A stretch of 64,000 bases of DNA from Agapanthus africanus (taxonomy: Eukaryota > Streptophyta > Magnoliopsida > Asparagales > Amaryllidaceae). The stretch is from NCBI GenBank assembly GCA_030015575.1, contig JASDDO010000019.1, positions 516,308,986-516,372,985 on the forward strand, in the 5' to 3' direction. This document shows, piece after piece, positions 20,919 through 30,910 of the stretch. The notes below the pieces were generated by a model. The model made no database searches and was not told where the DNA came from. It saw nothing but the letters and a program-made list of their open reading frames with translations. The translations under genes and the position numbers were made by a program. Within the stretch, counting starts at the first letter, position 1. Each line of letters begins with the position of its first letter.

Positions 20919-23900
20919 GCAACATGTCTGCTGATCTTTCATTCCCATTTTTCCGCTCAGAGGGAGGATTCCCTGAGGCGCCGGTGGACCGGGAGGTTCT
21001 CGCTCTCATTAAGGATTTCGACCCGGAGTATAAGAACCTTCATCTGTGGGGCAGATGGTACAGTGAAATCATCAAGGGTCGCCGAAGCTTTTCTTGTGCG
21101 ACGCCGTCAAAGCCGATCTCATCAATCCCATATGCAGATGCACCCCCGGTGAACTATGCCGTGGAGGTCGTAAATTGGAACTCGGAGGATCTTCTTCAGC
21201 CTTCGATTGCTGCTATTCCCGTGCAGCCGCCGGCAGCCGTGGATATTCTGGGGCAGCGCATATGCCAGGGTGAGTCGCGCCCTTGGGGACAACCTTATAA
21301 CATTGGATTGACCCCTCGACAATCGGCCGGGTATTTACAGTGGGCTAGGTATATCTTGTCAGCGAAGAGGACGCATTTGATGAAGATTGGTCTGTACCCC
21401 GCAGTATACGCTCATTGTTCGAGTACCCTGCTCCTCCGACGTGGTGGGTTAAGGCGTTCGTGGAACAATGGAACATCCCCATCCATACCTTTCTTCTGTC
21501 GGACAGGGAAGTCTCCATCCCCTTGGAAGAATTTGCTGAGATTTCGGGTTTGCCGGTGAGGGGGGAGCATTATGAAGAGTTACTTCCTCCCGATGAATAT
21601 GTCTTCGCCACCAAGCCGCTGGTAATGGGCCTAACGCCGGAGAATGTTATTCAGCACCAGTTTCCGAGCCTGGTGAAGGTGCTGAATATGTATGAAAGTC
21701 TCTACTTGGAATCGGGAGGCCGGGGAGTTAGTTTTGCAGATTTCATCGCCCGTTTTCTTTGACCGGAGATTCTATCGCAGCAGAGCGAAAAATTCGCCAA
21801 GCTTGATGACCCCTTCGGCTTCGGCTTAGATCGTCGACCAGCACTGGAGGATGACCAAAAAGGTTTCTACCTTCCCGACGCTGCGATCATGCCCTTATCA
21901 GAAATCGCCACCCTGGGCATAGACGAGGAGACTTTCTTCCTCGGGTTGGCTGGTATACAGTTGTCGATTGGAATCGCCGGGTTGGCCCATCTGTACCATG
22001 GACTCAGCGTAGCGGCGGACGCCAATGAACCCGGAGTGCAACCCGCCAATCTCCCGATGCACTACTTTACTTCATGGATGGAAATACATGCGCTCGGGGT
22101 TTTTGGTGTCACAAGAGGCTCTCGTTCTACGAGAAGTGCAGACTCCCGAGAGTTATGCGGTTAATTGGCGCTTCCATTGTGAATCCGCCCCCGCGGGAGG
22201 CTAGGGGGTTACTTCTTCGTCCGCGCACGGTCGGAGCGGGCATCTCTTTTACGGACAAGGTCATGACCATTGGTCCGGAGACCTCCAAGGCGGTGTTGGC
22301 GCTGCGTGATGGTTTCAAGGACGGGGCCTCCGTATTGAAAGCCCGGGAGATTCTTCACTTATACTCCATCCGGCCGGGCTTCCTGGTGTTTAGGCAAAAC
22401 GATATAGCGCTCTTCATGAGGTACAACCCCCATCGGTTCTCCTAGCAGTTAAGTTATAACCAAGGGGTCCCACTGGAGGCGTTTTTGGAAGAGCCTGCGG
22501 CTACCAGGGAGGGGATATGGAATGCACTGCACCACTTTATGCGGTTAAACACGGGCTCCCATTTCTTCATCAGCGAGCCAAGTTACGTTCCAAGGGCCCT
22601 CAACGTGTACGGAGCTTGGTATCAGCACGCAATGGGTGCTGTTATCCGAGAAGAGAAGCGGCTGCTGATTGACCGTAAGGGTGTGCCCCCTGCCAGCGAT
22701 CGCAAAGCCCCTCTATGGCCAAGGACCCATGTTGTTCCTCCGCTAAGAGGAGATGCTGGAGATGAGCCTCCACGCGTGCTGAGCCCCCCGCGCGGATTGC
22801 CCCGTGATACCGTGGACGTGCCCCCAGCGCCCCGTGCTCCGGTGGAGACGGTGAATGTGGTTTCGCCTGAATCTGGCGTGGGCTCGGACATCGGGACCCG
22901 CCGTCCTAAGGTGCCCACAAAACGTAAATTGATTTTGGGTGCACCCAGGGCTCGCGTGCAGAAGAGGAAGAAGAAGTCGATCCTCTCTGCTGACGTTGTG
23001 TTCGGTCAGGAACCTCATGCTCCTTATAGAGAGGGCTTGGGTGAGTACGGGACCAACGAGGGATTATTTATGCCGCCAGACGACACTGACATGGCGGCCG
23101 CCATCGCAGCTTCAGAGCGATTGGCGAGGCGCGATGCGTGGTTGGCTAAACTTGCGCAATCGGGTAATCACTAGTTGTATTTTTCCGTCATTGCATCGTA
23201 CCTCTATCATTGTTTTTTGACTAATGCTTTTCCTTCTTTCAACATGCATTTCTACCGAAGAAGCTATCGCTGCTTCCCTCAAAACTTTCCAGGAGGAGGA
23301 ACAACTCAAAGCATCCTTAGGCCTTGGTACATTTCGGTTTACTATGCCTCTCCTTCCATTTTTTATGAGTAATCTGACCCCCTCTTTGTCTTATCGCAGG
23401 GACCACAAGACCTATCTCGGAAACTGATGCGGGAATTCTCTCCGGGCCAGCTACCGATGTTCCGGCCTCTTCGGAATTGCCGCAAGAGACCCAACTCAAA
23501 AAGCCGATGATGGATGCCTTGAAGGCTCTGGACGCAACTCTGAACGCGGACGGCGACGCCTTGCTGAAGGAGGCTTCCAAGAGGTCCGTCGTGACGGCCC
23601 GGGAGGAGAGGAAGCGCTTGAGGCGCGCAGCGAAGGAGCGTAGCGCTGCTTTGGCCGTAGGAGCGGGCCCAAGCGCCGTTACTCCAGCTGCTACTCTTTC
23701 CGAGGAGCCCCCGGTCGCCTTGTCTACTGCTCATAGACGGGCGGCGCGTGCAGCTCGGGAAGCCAACGATCAATCCACCTCAGGTAATGTGTTTTTCGAG
23801 GCTTCGTTGTAAGAGTTGTAAAACTATCGGTTCTTATACATCTTGTCCTGCAGGGCTGAGTCCAACTGAAGGAGCGGCGGAAACCGTTGAGCCTGAGGGG

Positions 23901-25659
23901 ACGGTGGAGAAGGTAGCAGCTGATCCCGAGGCGACGGTAAGTGGTGCAGTCGTAGTCGCTGGGCCTGAGCTAGTGGCTGATGAGACAGTCATGACTGCCA
24001 TGCCTGAGAAGGCTGCCGATGTCGAGCCCGAGGGGGCGGCGGGTGAGACGACTGCTACGGCAGAGCCTGGGGCAGCAGTGGATGAAATGGCTGCTATGGA
24101 CGAGCCTATGGCAACGGTGGACGAGACGGCTGCGACCGCTGAGTCCGAGGTGGTAGCGGATAAAACGGGCATGATCGCTGAGCACGAGATGGCCGTTCTT
24201 TCCCAAGAGTCGGGCGCCGCTCACGGTTCCTTGTCGTCTCCCGGCGTCGCGAGCGTGACGACGGCTCCTGTAGAGTCGGGCGATGAGGCAACGGGAGGTG
24301 AGACCATCCCAATGGAGGAGGGAGACGCCACCGTTGCATCAAGTGACGCCCTCGTTAGGGTTCCGGCCGGCGACTCTTCAGGTAAATCTTGGGCCACTGC
24401 CCTTATTTCTTTATTCTGCAATCTTTCCTAATAAAGTTTATCTTGCTTCTAATGCAGGTGTGGCTAGTGCTGAAATTGAGCTGCTCGAGACAGCGCCGTC
24501 AGTTACCGCCCTGACGGTGACCACCCTTCTGCCTTCTCTCGCACCATCGCAAATACTGGAAGGTATGGATTTGTAACCCATTAGTCTTGTCCCTCAGGCA
24601 TATAATTCACATACTGACGTTGCGTTATCGCGTTTTTGCAAGAGTCCTTTTTGACCACCTGTACCAGATGCTGCATCCCCACTTCTCCTTCCCGTCGGAG
24701 CTTGCTTCATCTAGTGGCGCGGGTGAGTATAGTTTTCAATTAATGTTCTTTCTTTTTCCAATAATGAACTTGTTTCTGATTCTTCCTTGTTCTGATTGCA
24801 GTGCTACAAATCGAAGGAGGAGATAAAAGATCGGTTGCTTTGCCGGTCCTCCCAGCTTTGCCGCCTGCTGCAGCTGGTATAGTAAATTCCACTGTTCATG
24901 AATCTCTTGCATTTTTAGGTCTATCATCTGATTGTGATTTGTTTTGCAACTATCGCTCCGGTTCTGGTTCCTTTCGAGTCCCGCATTATGATGCCGGCAG
25001 GCCCATTCTCCCGACGTCCATCCTCAAAGGGTGCTGCGATGAGTTTGAGTATGCTGAGCGGATGCGTCGAGAAGCTTGACGCAGAAGCTCCTGTATCTGC
25101 CGCAGATTTCGCTGCTGAAGTTAATCCAATGCTGGCGACGCTTGTAAATTTTCATAAAGAAGGCGTCGTCGAGTCTTGGGTTAATCACTGCAGGGAGATC
25201 GAGGCCCGCCTGCATCAGCTGGAGCTTATGCGTCCTGCCCCCGAGGTTTTAACCACGAGTACTCAACGGGCGGCATGGATCGAGCAGAGCGCTTCTTACT
25301 TCCGCCATCTTGAACAAGAAGTGGCTTTAAGGCGGAGGGAATGCAAAGAGACGTCAAGCGAGTCTGCTCGATTGCGTGCTGAGGTCGACGCGAACGCTGC
25401 TCGGGTGAAAGTTATTTTCGAGTGCCTCCTGCAAAGTATCTCCGACGGGTTAACATTGAAGCAGAAGCTCGATACCGTTGAGCGAGATGCCCAAGGTCGT
25501 GAAGCAGCTCAGCGAGCCGTCGAAGAACAACTTTCATCCTACTTGCAGCAGCGAGCCCAAGTGGAAGCAGAGTTGGCTGCGGCAGCCGATCAGGAGAAGG
25601 CGCTGAAGGAAGTGCAAGAGCAACTTGCGGATTTGTTGAAGACGCTCCCTTCTCCATGA
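20919..25659 (+). pseudogene. Plant mobile domain (PMD)-like gene with introns, antisense to its host element
   Basis: ATG at 20924. PMD hallmarks: an HTF-x4-REVSIPLEE-x5-GLPV block (about 21435-21560) and HRFS then QLSYNQGVP (22431-22470), the C-terminal signature of aminotransferase-like PMD proteins (PF10536). After it come a lysine/arginine-rich, NLS-like stretch (about 22915-22985), an acidic Ala/Glu-rich repeat region (23854-24381) and a long coiled coil (about 25160-25650). GT-AG junctions suggest exons 20919-23163, 23261-23326, 23400-23783, 23854-24381, 24458-24562, 24668-24722, 24802-24876 and 24919-25659. The PMD part is broken by a frameshift near 21410, TGA at 21760, a frameshift near 22100 and TAG at 22443. 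Its introns could survive retrotransposition because the element RNA is the other strand. The function of PMD captures in transposons is unclear; silencing or chromatin roles are known for host MAIN/MAIL relatives. Confidence 0.72.
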
Positions 25660-25684
25660 ACATTTTGTATCATTTGTAATTGTA

Positions 25685-25690
25685 AATAAA
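25685..25690 (+). terminator. Polyadenylation signal of the PMD-like gene
   Basis: AATAAA 26 bases after the TGA at 25657-25659, in a T-rich context, with a second AATAAA at about 25747. Confidence 0.55.
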
Positions 25691-25896
25691 ATGTATTTGT
25701 TTCTTTTATTCTTTAACACAATGTATCTTGTACTCAATCGAATTCATGAATAAAAGATATACATTCTTCATAATGTCTTGTGTCATTTCTCTGCTTCCTT
25801 CTTTCTTGCTGTGTTGTTTGCCATGCGATTTTAGCAAGTACGATCCGCGGATAGTATATAACTGCCAATCTTATGCTTTTTGTAGAGTGGCGATGA

Positions 25897-26109
25897 CTTA
25901 GAAAACAGGGCTAGGATCTGTCACCTAAGACTTTTCAACTTTATGAGCGTGGGGGTCTCATAAAGTATTTTCTCCCTACGGGTCGAGAGGATCCCGCAGG
26001 CGCGTTTTCTCCTTAGGAATCGTGGGGATTCCTAAGTGTGTTTTCTCTTGAGAGTCGTAAGGATCTCACAAGAGGATTTTCCCTCTTACGAGTCGAGAGG
26101 ACCCGTAAG
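25897..26109. repeat. Six-hairpin cassette, copy A
   Basis: Inverted repeats in order: CTTAG/CTAAG (25897-25929), CTTTATGAG/CTCATAAAG (25939-25965), CCTACGGG/CCCGCAGG (25975-26000), CTTAGGAATC/GATTCCTAAG (26012-26036), CTTGAGA/TCTCACAAG (about 26047-26072) and CTTACG.GTC/GGAC.CGTAAG (about 26085-26109). Spacers are T-rich (TTTTCTCC-like). A shared core GTCG.RAGGA sits in most loops. Confidence 0.75.
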
Positions 26110-26149
26110 CGGTTGTTTCCCTCCTTGTCGAGGTTCGACTTTGGAGAGT

Positions 26150-26520
26150 GTGACCCGTGAATAGTATGCAAGAGTCTATTTCAGACCGACTTGCAGGGCC
26201 CCAGTGCTTAGGAAACAGGTTTTTTAATCCCCGCTGCCTAAGGCTTTACCTCACGAGTCAAGACGAATCGAGCATTTCTCGCAAGGATATCCTAACGTCA
26301 CAGTTAACCTCTGCTCTTTACGACAGAGATCCGTTAGGGTCTGTGGTACTAGGGTTTTGTCCGTCGTACCGTCGCATCGGCTGATGTATTCCTCGATAGG
26401 CAACCTTGCTGTTCGAGTAGCCTTGCGACTGTCGTGTCTCTGATCCCTTCGAGGATTGGACAAGACGTCTTCAAGCAATCCTCCTAGGCAGTTTGACCGT
26501 TGGAAGAGCAAGCGTTAGGA
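26150..26520. repeat. Degenerate relative of the hairpin cassette
   Basis: Begins like the cassette with CTTAGG...CCTAAG around 26210-26245 and an ACAGG loop. It then loses regular pairing. No coding sign is seen. Confidence 0.4.
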
Positions 26521-26524
26521 ATTT

Positions 26525-28470
26525 TGCTATGCCGCTTTTTACTTGAGGTTAGGCTCATTTTGGAGAGCCCCGATGAGTCATAACCACTCCGCGCTGGTGT
26601 GGGATGATCTCCGATAGTCTTTCAGGTTTTATATGAGTTACCGTCAAGACCTTGAAGCTAGGAATTTTGCCTTTGTTTCGTTCACTGGCATTGCGTCTGC
26701 TGTATCGAGATGAATGTCGCGATTGTCTCTAGGTTGTTGGTGAACCGTCGAGGTTTGGAACTAGGGATTTTGCCGTGGCTCCGTTGGGTGATATTGTCGC
26801 GTCTGAACCCTGCTGGAGGAAGAACGCTGTGGTGACATCTCGTCTGCTGTATCGAGACGAACGTCGAGGTGGTGACCACTCCATGTGGGACGATCTCCGA
26901 TAGTCTTTCAGGTTTTATATGAGTTGCCGTCAAGACCCTGAAGCTAGTAATTTGGCCTTCGCTTCGTTTGCTTTGGCGTGTCCGAATCCTTTATGGGGAA
27001 GGACGCTGTAGTGACATTTTGTCTGCTGTATTGAGATGAACGTCGAGGTGGTGGCCACTCCATGTGGGATGATCTCCTATAGCCTCTCAGGTTTTATATG
27101 AGTTACCGTCAAGACCCCGAAGCTAGAAATTTGGCCTTCGCTTCGTTTTGCTTCGACCGTGAGGTCTTTCGTTAACGTTGCATCTGTATCCTGCTGGACT
27201 GCGAAGGAACGCCGTTGTTGACATTGCGTCTGCTATAACGAGACGAACGTCGAGGTGGTGATCACTCCACGCTGGGGTGAGATGATCTTTGGTGGTCTTT
27301 CAGGTTTAATATGAGTTACTGTCAAGACCCTAAAGCTAGGAATTTGGCCTTCGCTTCATTTGCTGGCATTGCGTCTGCTGTATCGAGACGAATGCTGAGG
27401 TGGAGCTGGGATTTCGCCGTCACTCCGCTTTGCTGACCATGGGGTCTTTCGTTGACGTTGCATCTACATCCTGCTGGACTGCGAAGGAACGCCGTTGTTG
27501 ACATTGCGTCTATTGTAACGAGACGAATGTCAAGATGATCTCTAGGTTGTCTATGAACCATCAAGGTTTGGAACTAGGGACTAAGCCGTCGCTCCGTTTG
27601 GTGATATTGCATCTGAATCCTGTTGGAATGAGGAGGAACGCTATGGTGACATCTCGTCTGCTGTATCGAGACGAACGTCGAGGTGGTGATCACTCCATGC
27701 TGGGGTGAGATGATCTCTGGTGGTCTTTCAGGTTTAATATGAGTTACCGTCAAGACCCTGAAGCTAGGAATTTGGCCTTCGCTTCATTTGCTGGCATTGC
27801 GTCTGCTATATCGAGACGAACGTCGAGGTGGTGACCATTCTGTGCTGGTGTGGGACGATCTCCGATAGTCTCTCAGGTTTTATATGAGTTACCGTCAAGA
27901 CCTTGAAGCTAGGAATTTTACCTTTGCTTTATTTTGCTTCGACCGTGAGGTCTTTCGTTGACGTTGCATCAGTATCCTGCTGGACTGCGAAGGAACGCCG
28001 TTGTTGACATTGCGTCTGGTGTAGCGAGACGAATGTTGAGGTGGAGACGGGATTTTGCCGTTACTCCGCTTTGCTGACCATGGGGTCTTTCGTTGACGTT
28101 GTATCTATATCCTGCTGGATTGCGAAGGAACGCCGTTTTTGACATTGCGTCCGCTGTAACGAGACGGATGTCGAGGTGGAGTTGGGATTTTGCCGTCACT
28201 CTGCTTTGTTTGATGTTGTGTCTGCATCCTGCTGGACTGCGGAGGAACGCCGTTGTTGACATCGTGTCTGCTGTAATAAGACGAATGCTGAGGTGGAGCT
28301 GGGATTTTGCCGTCGCTCCGCTTTGCTTCGACCGTGAGGTCTTTTGTTGACGTTGTATCTGCATCCTGCTGGACTGCGGAGGAACGCCGTCGTTGACATC
28401 TCGTCTGCTGTAACGAGATGAATGCTGAGATGGTCTCTAGGTTGTCTATGAACCGTCGAGATTTGGCTTC
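26525..28470. repeat. Complex tandem-repeat zone of the Tat-like element
   Basis: Built from a few recurring blocks in changing order: TATGAGTTACCGTCAAGACC with GAAGCTAGGAATTTGGCC (about six times), CGTCTGCTGTATCGAGACGA (about a dozen variants, CGTCT/AGACG inverted), CCTGCTGGACTGCGAAGGAA, and GGTCTTTCGTTGACGTTG. The block order is not a simple period. Tat/Ogre elements are known for such hypervariable tandem repeats outside coding parts. Short open frames on either strand here reflect the repeats and are not genes. Confidence 0.8.
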
Positions 28471-28521
28471 GCTTTCTGGTGGAGCCTGTTGGGAAGATAT
28501 GGTTCCTTCTTTGTTAGCGCC

Positions 28522-28860
28522 CCTGGATTGTATACAGGGATCAATATGATTTCACCTGTAGGGCATAAATTTTATTTTTATTTTTATTTTATTTCTTTCC
28601 GCGATGCTCTATCATTTTAGCTTTTTTATCGCGAAGGTCGCGATTGCCCCATCATTTCGGCTATTTTTCACGGTGCCCAATCATTTCGGCTATCTGTTTT
28701 ATTTTTACTCGCTGTTTTTTATTGCGAGTTGGCCAATCCTTTCGACTATTTTGCATGCATATATTTTTACTTGCTAATTTTGTCTGCAAGTTGCCCCATC
28801 ATTTCGGCTATTTCGTATACATGTGTGGCTTGCTGGCTTTTCGCCGCAATCTTAGGATTA
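28522..28860. repeat. CATCATTTCGGCTAT repeats with hairpins
   Basis: CATCATTTCGGCTATTT or close variants recur at about 28610, 28650, 28678, 28735 and 28797, separated by inverted words such as TATCGCGA/TCGCGAT, ACTCGC/GCGAGT and ACTTGC/GCAAGT. A TGGATTGTATAC motif lies at about 28524-28535. No gene is seen. Confidence 0.6.
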
Positions 28861-28948
28861 GACACCGATTTCGGCATCAGCACCGCGAAAACTGGGATAT
28901 TTCCAGGAGCGAATCATCATTTGCCTCTGTCGATGTCGAACAAAGGTG

Positions 28949-29162
28949 GCTTAGTAAACAGGGTTAGGATTTTGTCAACTAAGGCTTTTGACTTCATGGG
29001 CCGTAAAGGTCTCACAAAGGTATTTCTCCGTACAAGTCGTGAGGATCTCATAGGTGCGTTTTCTCCTTAGGAATCGTGAGGATTCCTAAGTGCATATTCC
29101 CCTGTAAGTCATAAGGATCTTATAAAAGAGTTTTCTCCTTATAAGTCGAGAGGACTTACAAG
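28949..29162. repeat. Six-hairpin cassette, copy B
   Basis: Same order and spacers as copy A: CTTAG/CTAAG opening, CTTAGGAATC/GATTCCTAAG (about 29065-29090) and CTTATAAGTC/GGACTTACAAG (about 29138-29162). Some arms have drifted and pair less well than in A. Confidence 0.72.
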
Positions 29163-29220
29163 GGTTGTTCATCGTGCGAACATATCCCTAATCACGGATG
29201 GAACTTGGTTAGGGAAATGT

Positions 29221-29275
29221 TTATTCGCGCCCATGGATTGTATACAAGGGTCAGCATTGAGCCGCTTGTAGGGCA
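29221..29275. repeat. TGGATTGTATAC motif block
   Basis: CCATGGATTGTATAC followed by CAAGGGTC...CTTGTAGGGCA. The same block occurs near 28520-28575 and, in diverged form, inside the right LTR at 34558-34605. Confidence 0.5.
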
Positions 29276-29296
29276 GTATCGGAGGTTGTGGGGGTT

Positions 29297-29513
29297 GCTT
29301 AAGAACAGGTTCAGGTCTCTGTAACTTAAGACTTTCAAATCTTATGAGCCATGAGGGTCTCATAAGAGAGTTATCCTTACGAGTCGTGAGGATCTCGCAA
29401 GTGTAATTTCTCCTTAGGAATCGTGAGGATTCCTAAGTGTATTGCTCCCTTGTGAGTCGTAAGGATCTCACGCAGGTGGTTTCTCATCACAAGGTCGAGA
29501 GGACCCTGTAAGT
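29297..29513. repeat. Six-hairpin cassette, copy C
   Basis: CTTAAG/CTTAAG opening, CTTATGAG/CTCATAAG (about 29341-29366), CTTACGAG/CTCGCAAG (about 29376-29401), CTTAGGAATC/GATTCCTAAG, a TTGTGAGTC/GATCTCAC unit and an AAGGTC/GGACC unit. Compared with copy A the second unit has matched changes in both arms. Confidence 0.72.
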
Positions 29514-29520
29514 GTCTTTT

Positions 29521-29802
29521 AACGAGGTTGCGCCCTTTCGGGTTTTCACAAACACCCACCGGTAGCCCTGCTGTTTTTACTCACGGAGCCCTTTCGGGTT
29601 TTCATCCGTGCCCATTTTGCTTATGGACATACCGTTTTCTCTTTTTTTTTATTCTTTTCTTTTTCTCTTTTCTCTTTTTTTTTCTAACGAGGTTGCGCCC
29701 TTTCGGGTTTTTACGAACACTCGCCGGTAGCCCTGCCGTTTTTACCCACGGAGCCCTTTCGGGTTTTCATCCGTACCCATTTTGCTTATGGACATACCGT
29801 TT
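29521..29802. repeat. Two-copy 166-bp direct repeat
   Basis: AACGAGGTTGCGCCCTTTCG...GGACATACCGTTTT at about 29520-29635 and again at about 29686-29801, separated by a T-rich run. Each copy contains GCCCTTTCGGGTTTT twice. Confidence 0.75.
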
Positions 29803-29929
29803 TTATTTATTTATTTATTTATTTTTATCAGCTTCGGGATGCTGCGATCCGCCGTAGCTTATCGACGTCTCGGTCAACGGCTAGTTTTAGGACATAGTGG
29901 TCTGTCGTTGCCGTATTTGAGGCGGATTT

Positions 29930-30860
29930 TTAGTTTACGGACTTTTCGGTCCATGTGGCTTTTCCTGTGAATGAGCATGATGCCCCCGGCATATCCATCT
30001 TTCTCGGAGCATGTGGTTGTGGCGGGCTCACCTTCCAATTTTCGGACAGCGCGAGTTTGCCTTGTTGGTATTGGTCTTCAACCCAGTTTTTGAAGACGTA
30101 GCAGTTTTCGATCGGATGGCCCAATACTTGGTGATAAGGGCAGTAATTAGGATTGTTGTCATCATTCAGTTGTAGCTGGTACTTCAGTTCCGGTAGATTG
30201 ATAAGCCTGTTGCGCACTGCTAGTTCGAACAGCCTCCTTGTTTCATCCCGGGGAAATGAGTAAGGACGTTTCAATTTCTCATAGAGGGGTTGCCGCTTGT
30301 TGCTTTGGCGAACAACCGGTCTAGGGTCACTCGATTGTTGTTGAGCATTGGCGACGAAGGCCATTTTTTCCTTCCCTTTATCCTTTTTGTTCGATCCTTT
30401 GTTTGCGGGTCCGGGATTCTTTCCGGGTAGCGTGCGATTGCACGGCTGAATGTTCTCGCAACTCCTTAATTCTTTCATTTTAGAGATGGATTCCTTGAAG
30501 AGAGGGCTGAGGGCTACTTTTTCGTCGGAGTCGCTCCCGAGGGTGAGAACTCGCGATCCCTCGGGATCAACCCTATGACAATTGCCGGCAGTTCTTATAC
30601 GCTCATTTGTCCCACTTTTCCGCTGTCTACGGGCTTCACGCTTTGTCCTGTTGAAGTGTTGCCTGTGTGCGACATACCCTTGCTACCAACACTTAATAGA
30701 GTTGCAGTCTTCAGTAGGATGTGTGATCTTCTGATGATATAAGCAGAAGTTAGGATGTAAGTCCGCTTCATCAAGATGTATCCTACCAGGAGATTTTTTT
30801 CTGAAAGAGGGCAGCCTCATCGATATGGCTTTGGCGAATTGTTTCCTTATCTTGATCCTA
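29930..30860 (-). pseudogene. Tat-like gag C-terminal duplicates (second and third knuckle copies)
   Basis: Frames on the minus strand hold two extra copies of the gag C-terminal module. Near 30745-30704 a stretch reads C-L-Y-H-x4-H-x4-C, and the 182-codon frame at 29930-30478 holds YCPYHQ-x3-HPIENC at about 30142-30101 followed by QYQQGKLALSENWKV, nearly repeating residues 412-445 of the main gag. Both frames match the main gag frame (same phase), but stops intervene. This looks like tandem duplication of one nucleic-acid-binding module, then decay. Confidence 0.7.
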
Positions 30861-30910
30861 CTTTCATTTGCGGCGGATGTACTTTGATCTGGTGGGAGTA
30901 TTTCGACCCT

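Noticed and set aside
22622..24421. Several minus frames opposite the PMD-like gene
   Set aside because: GC-rich shadow frames; the plus strand has the domain signatures and splice sites.
28093..28350. Frames rich in AGLRRNAV / FLRSPAGY words on both strands
   Set aside because: Translation of the tandem-repeat blocks; no start context or domain.
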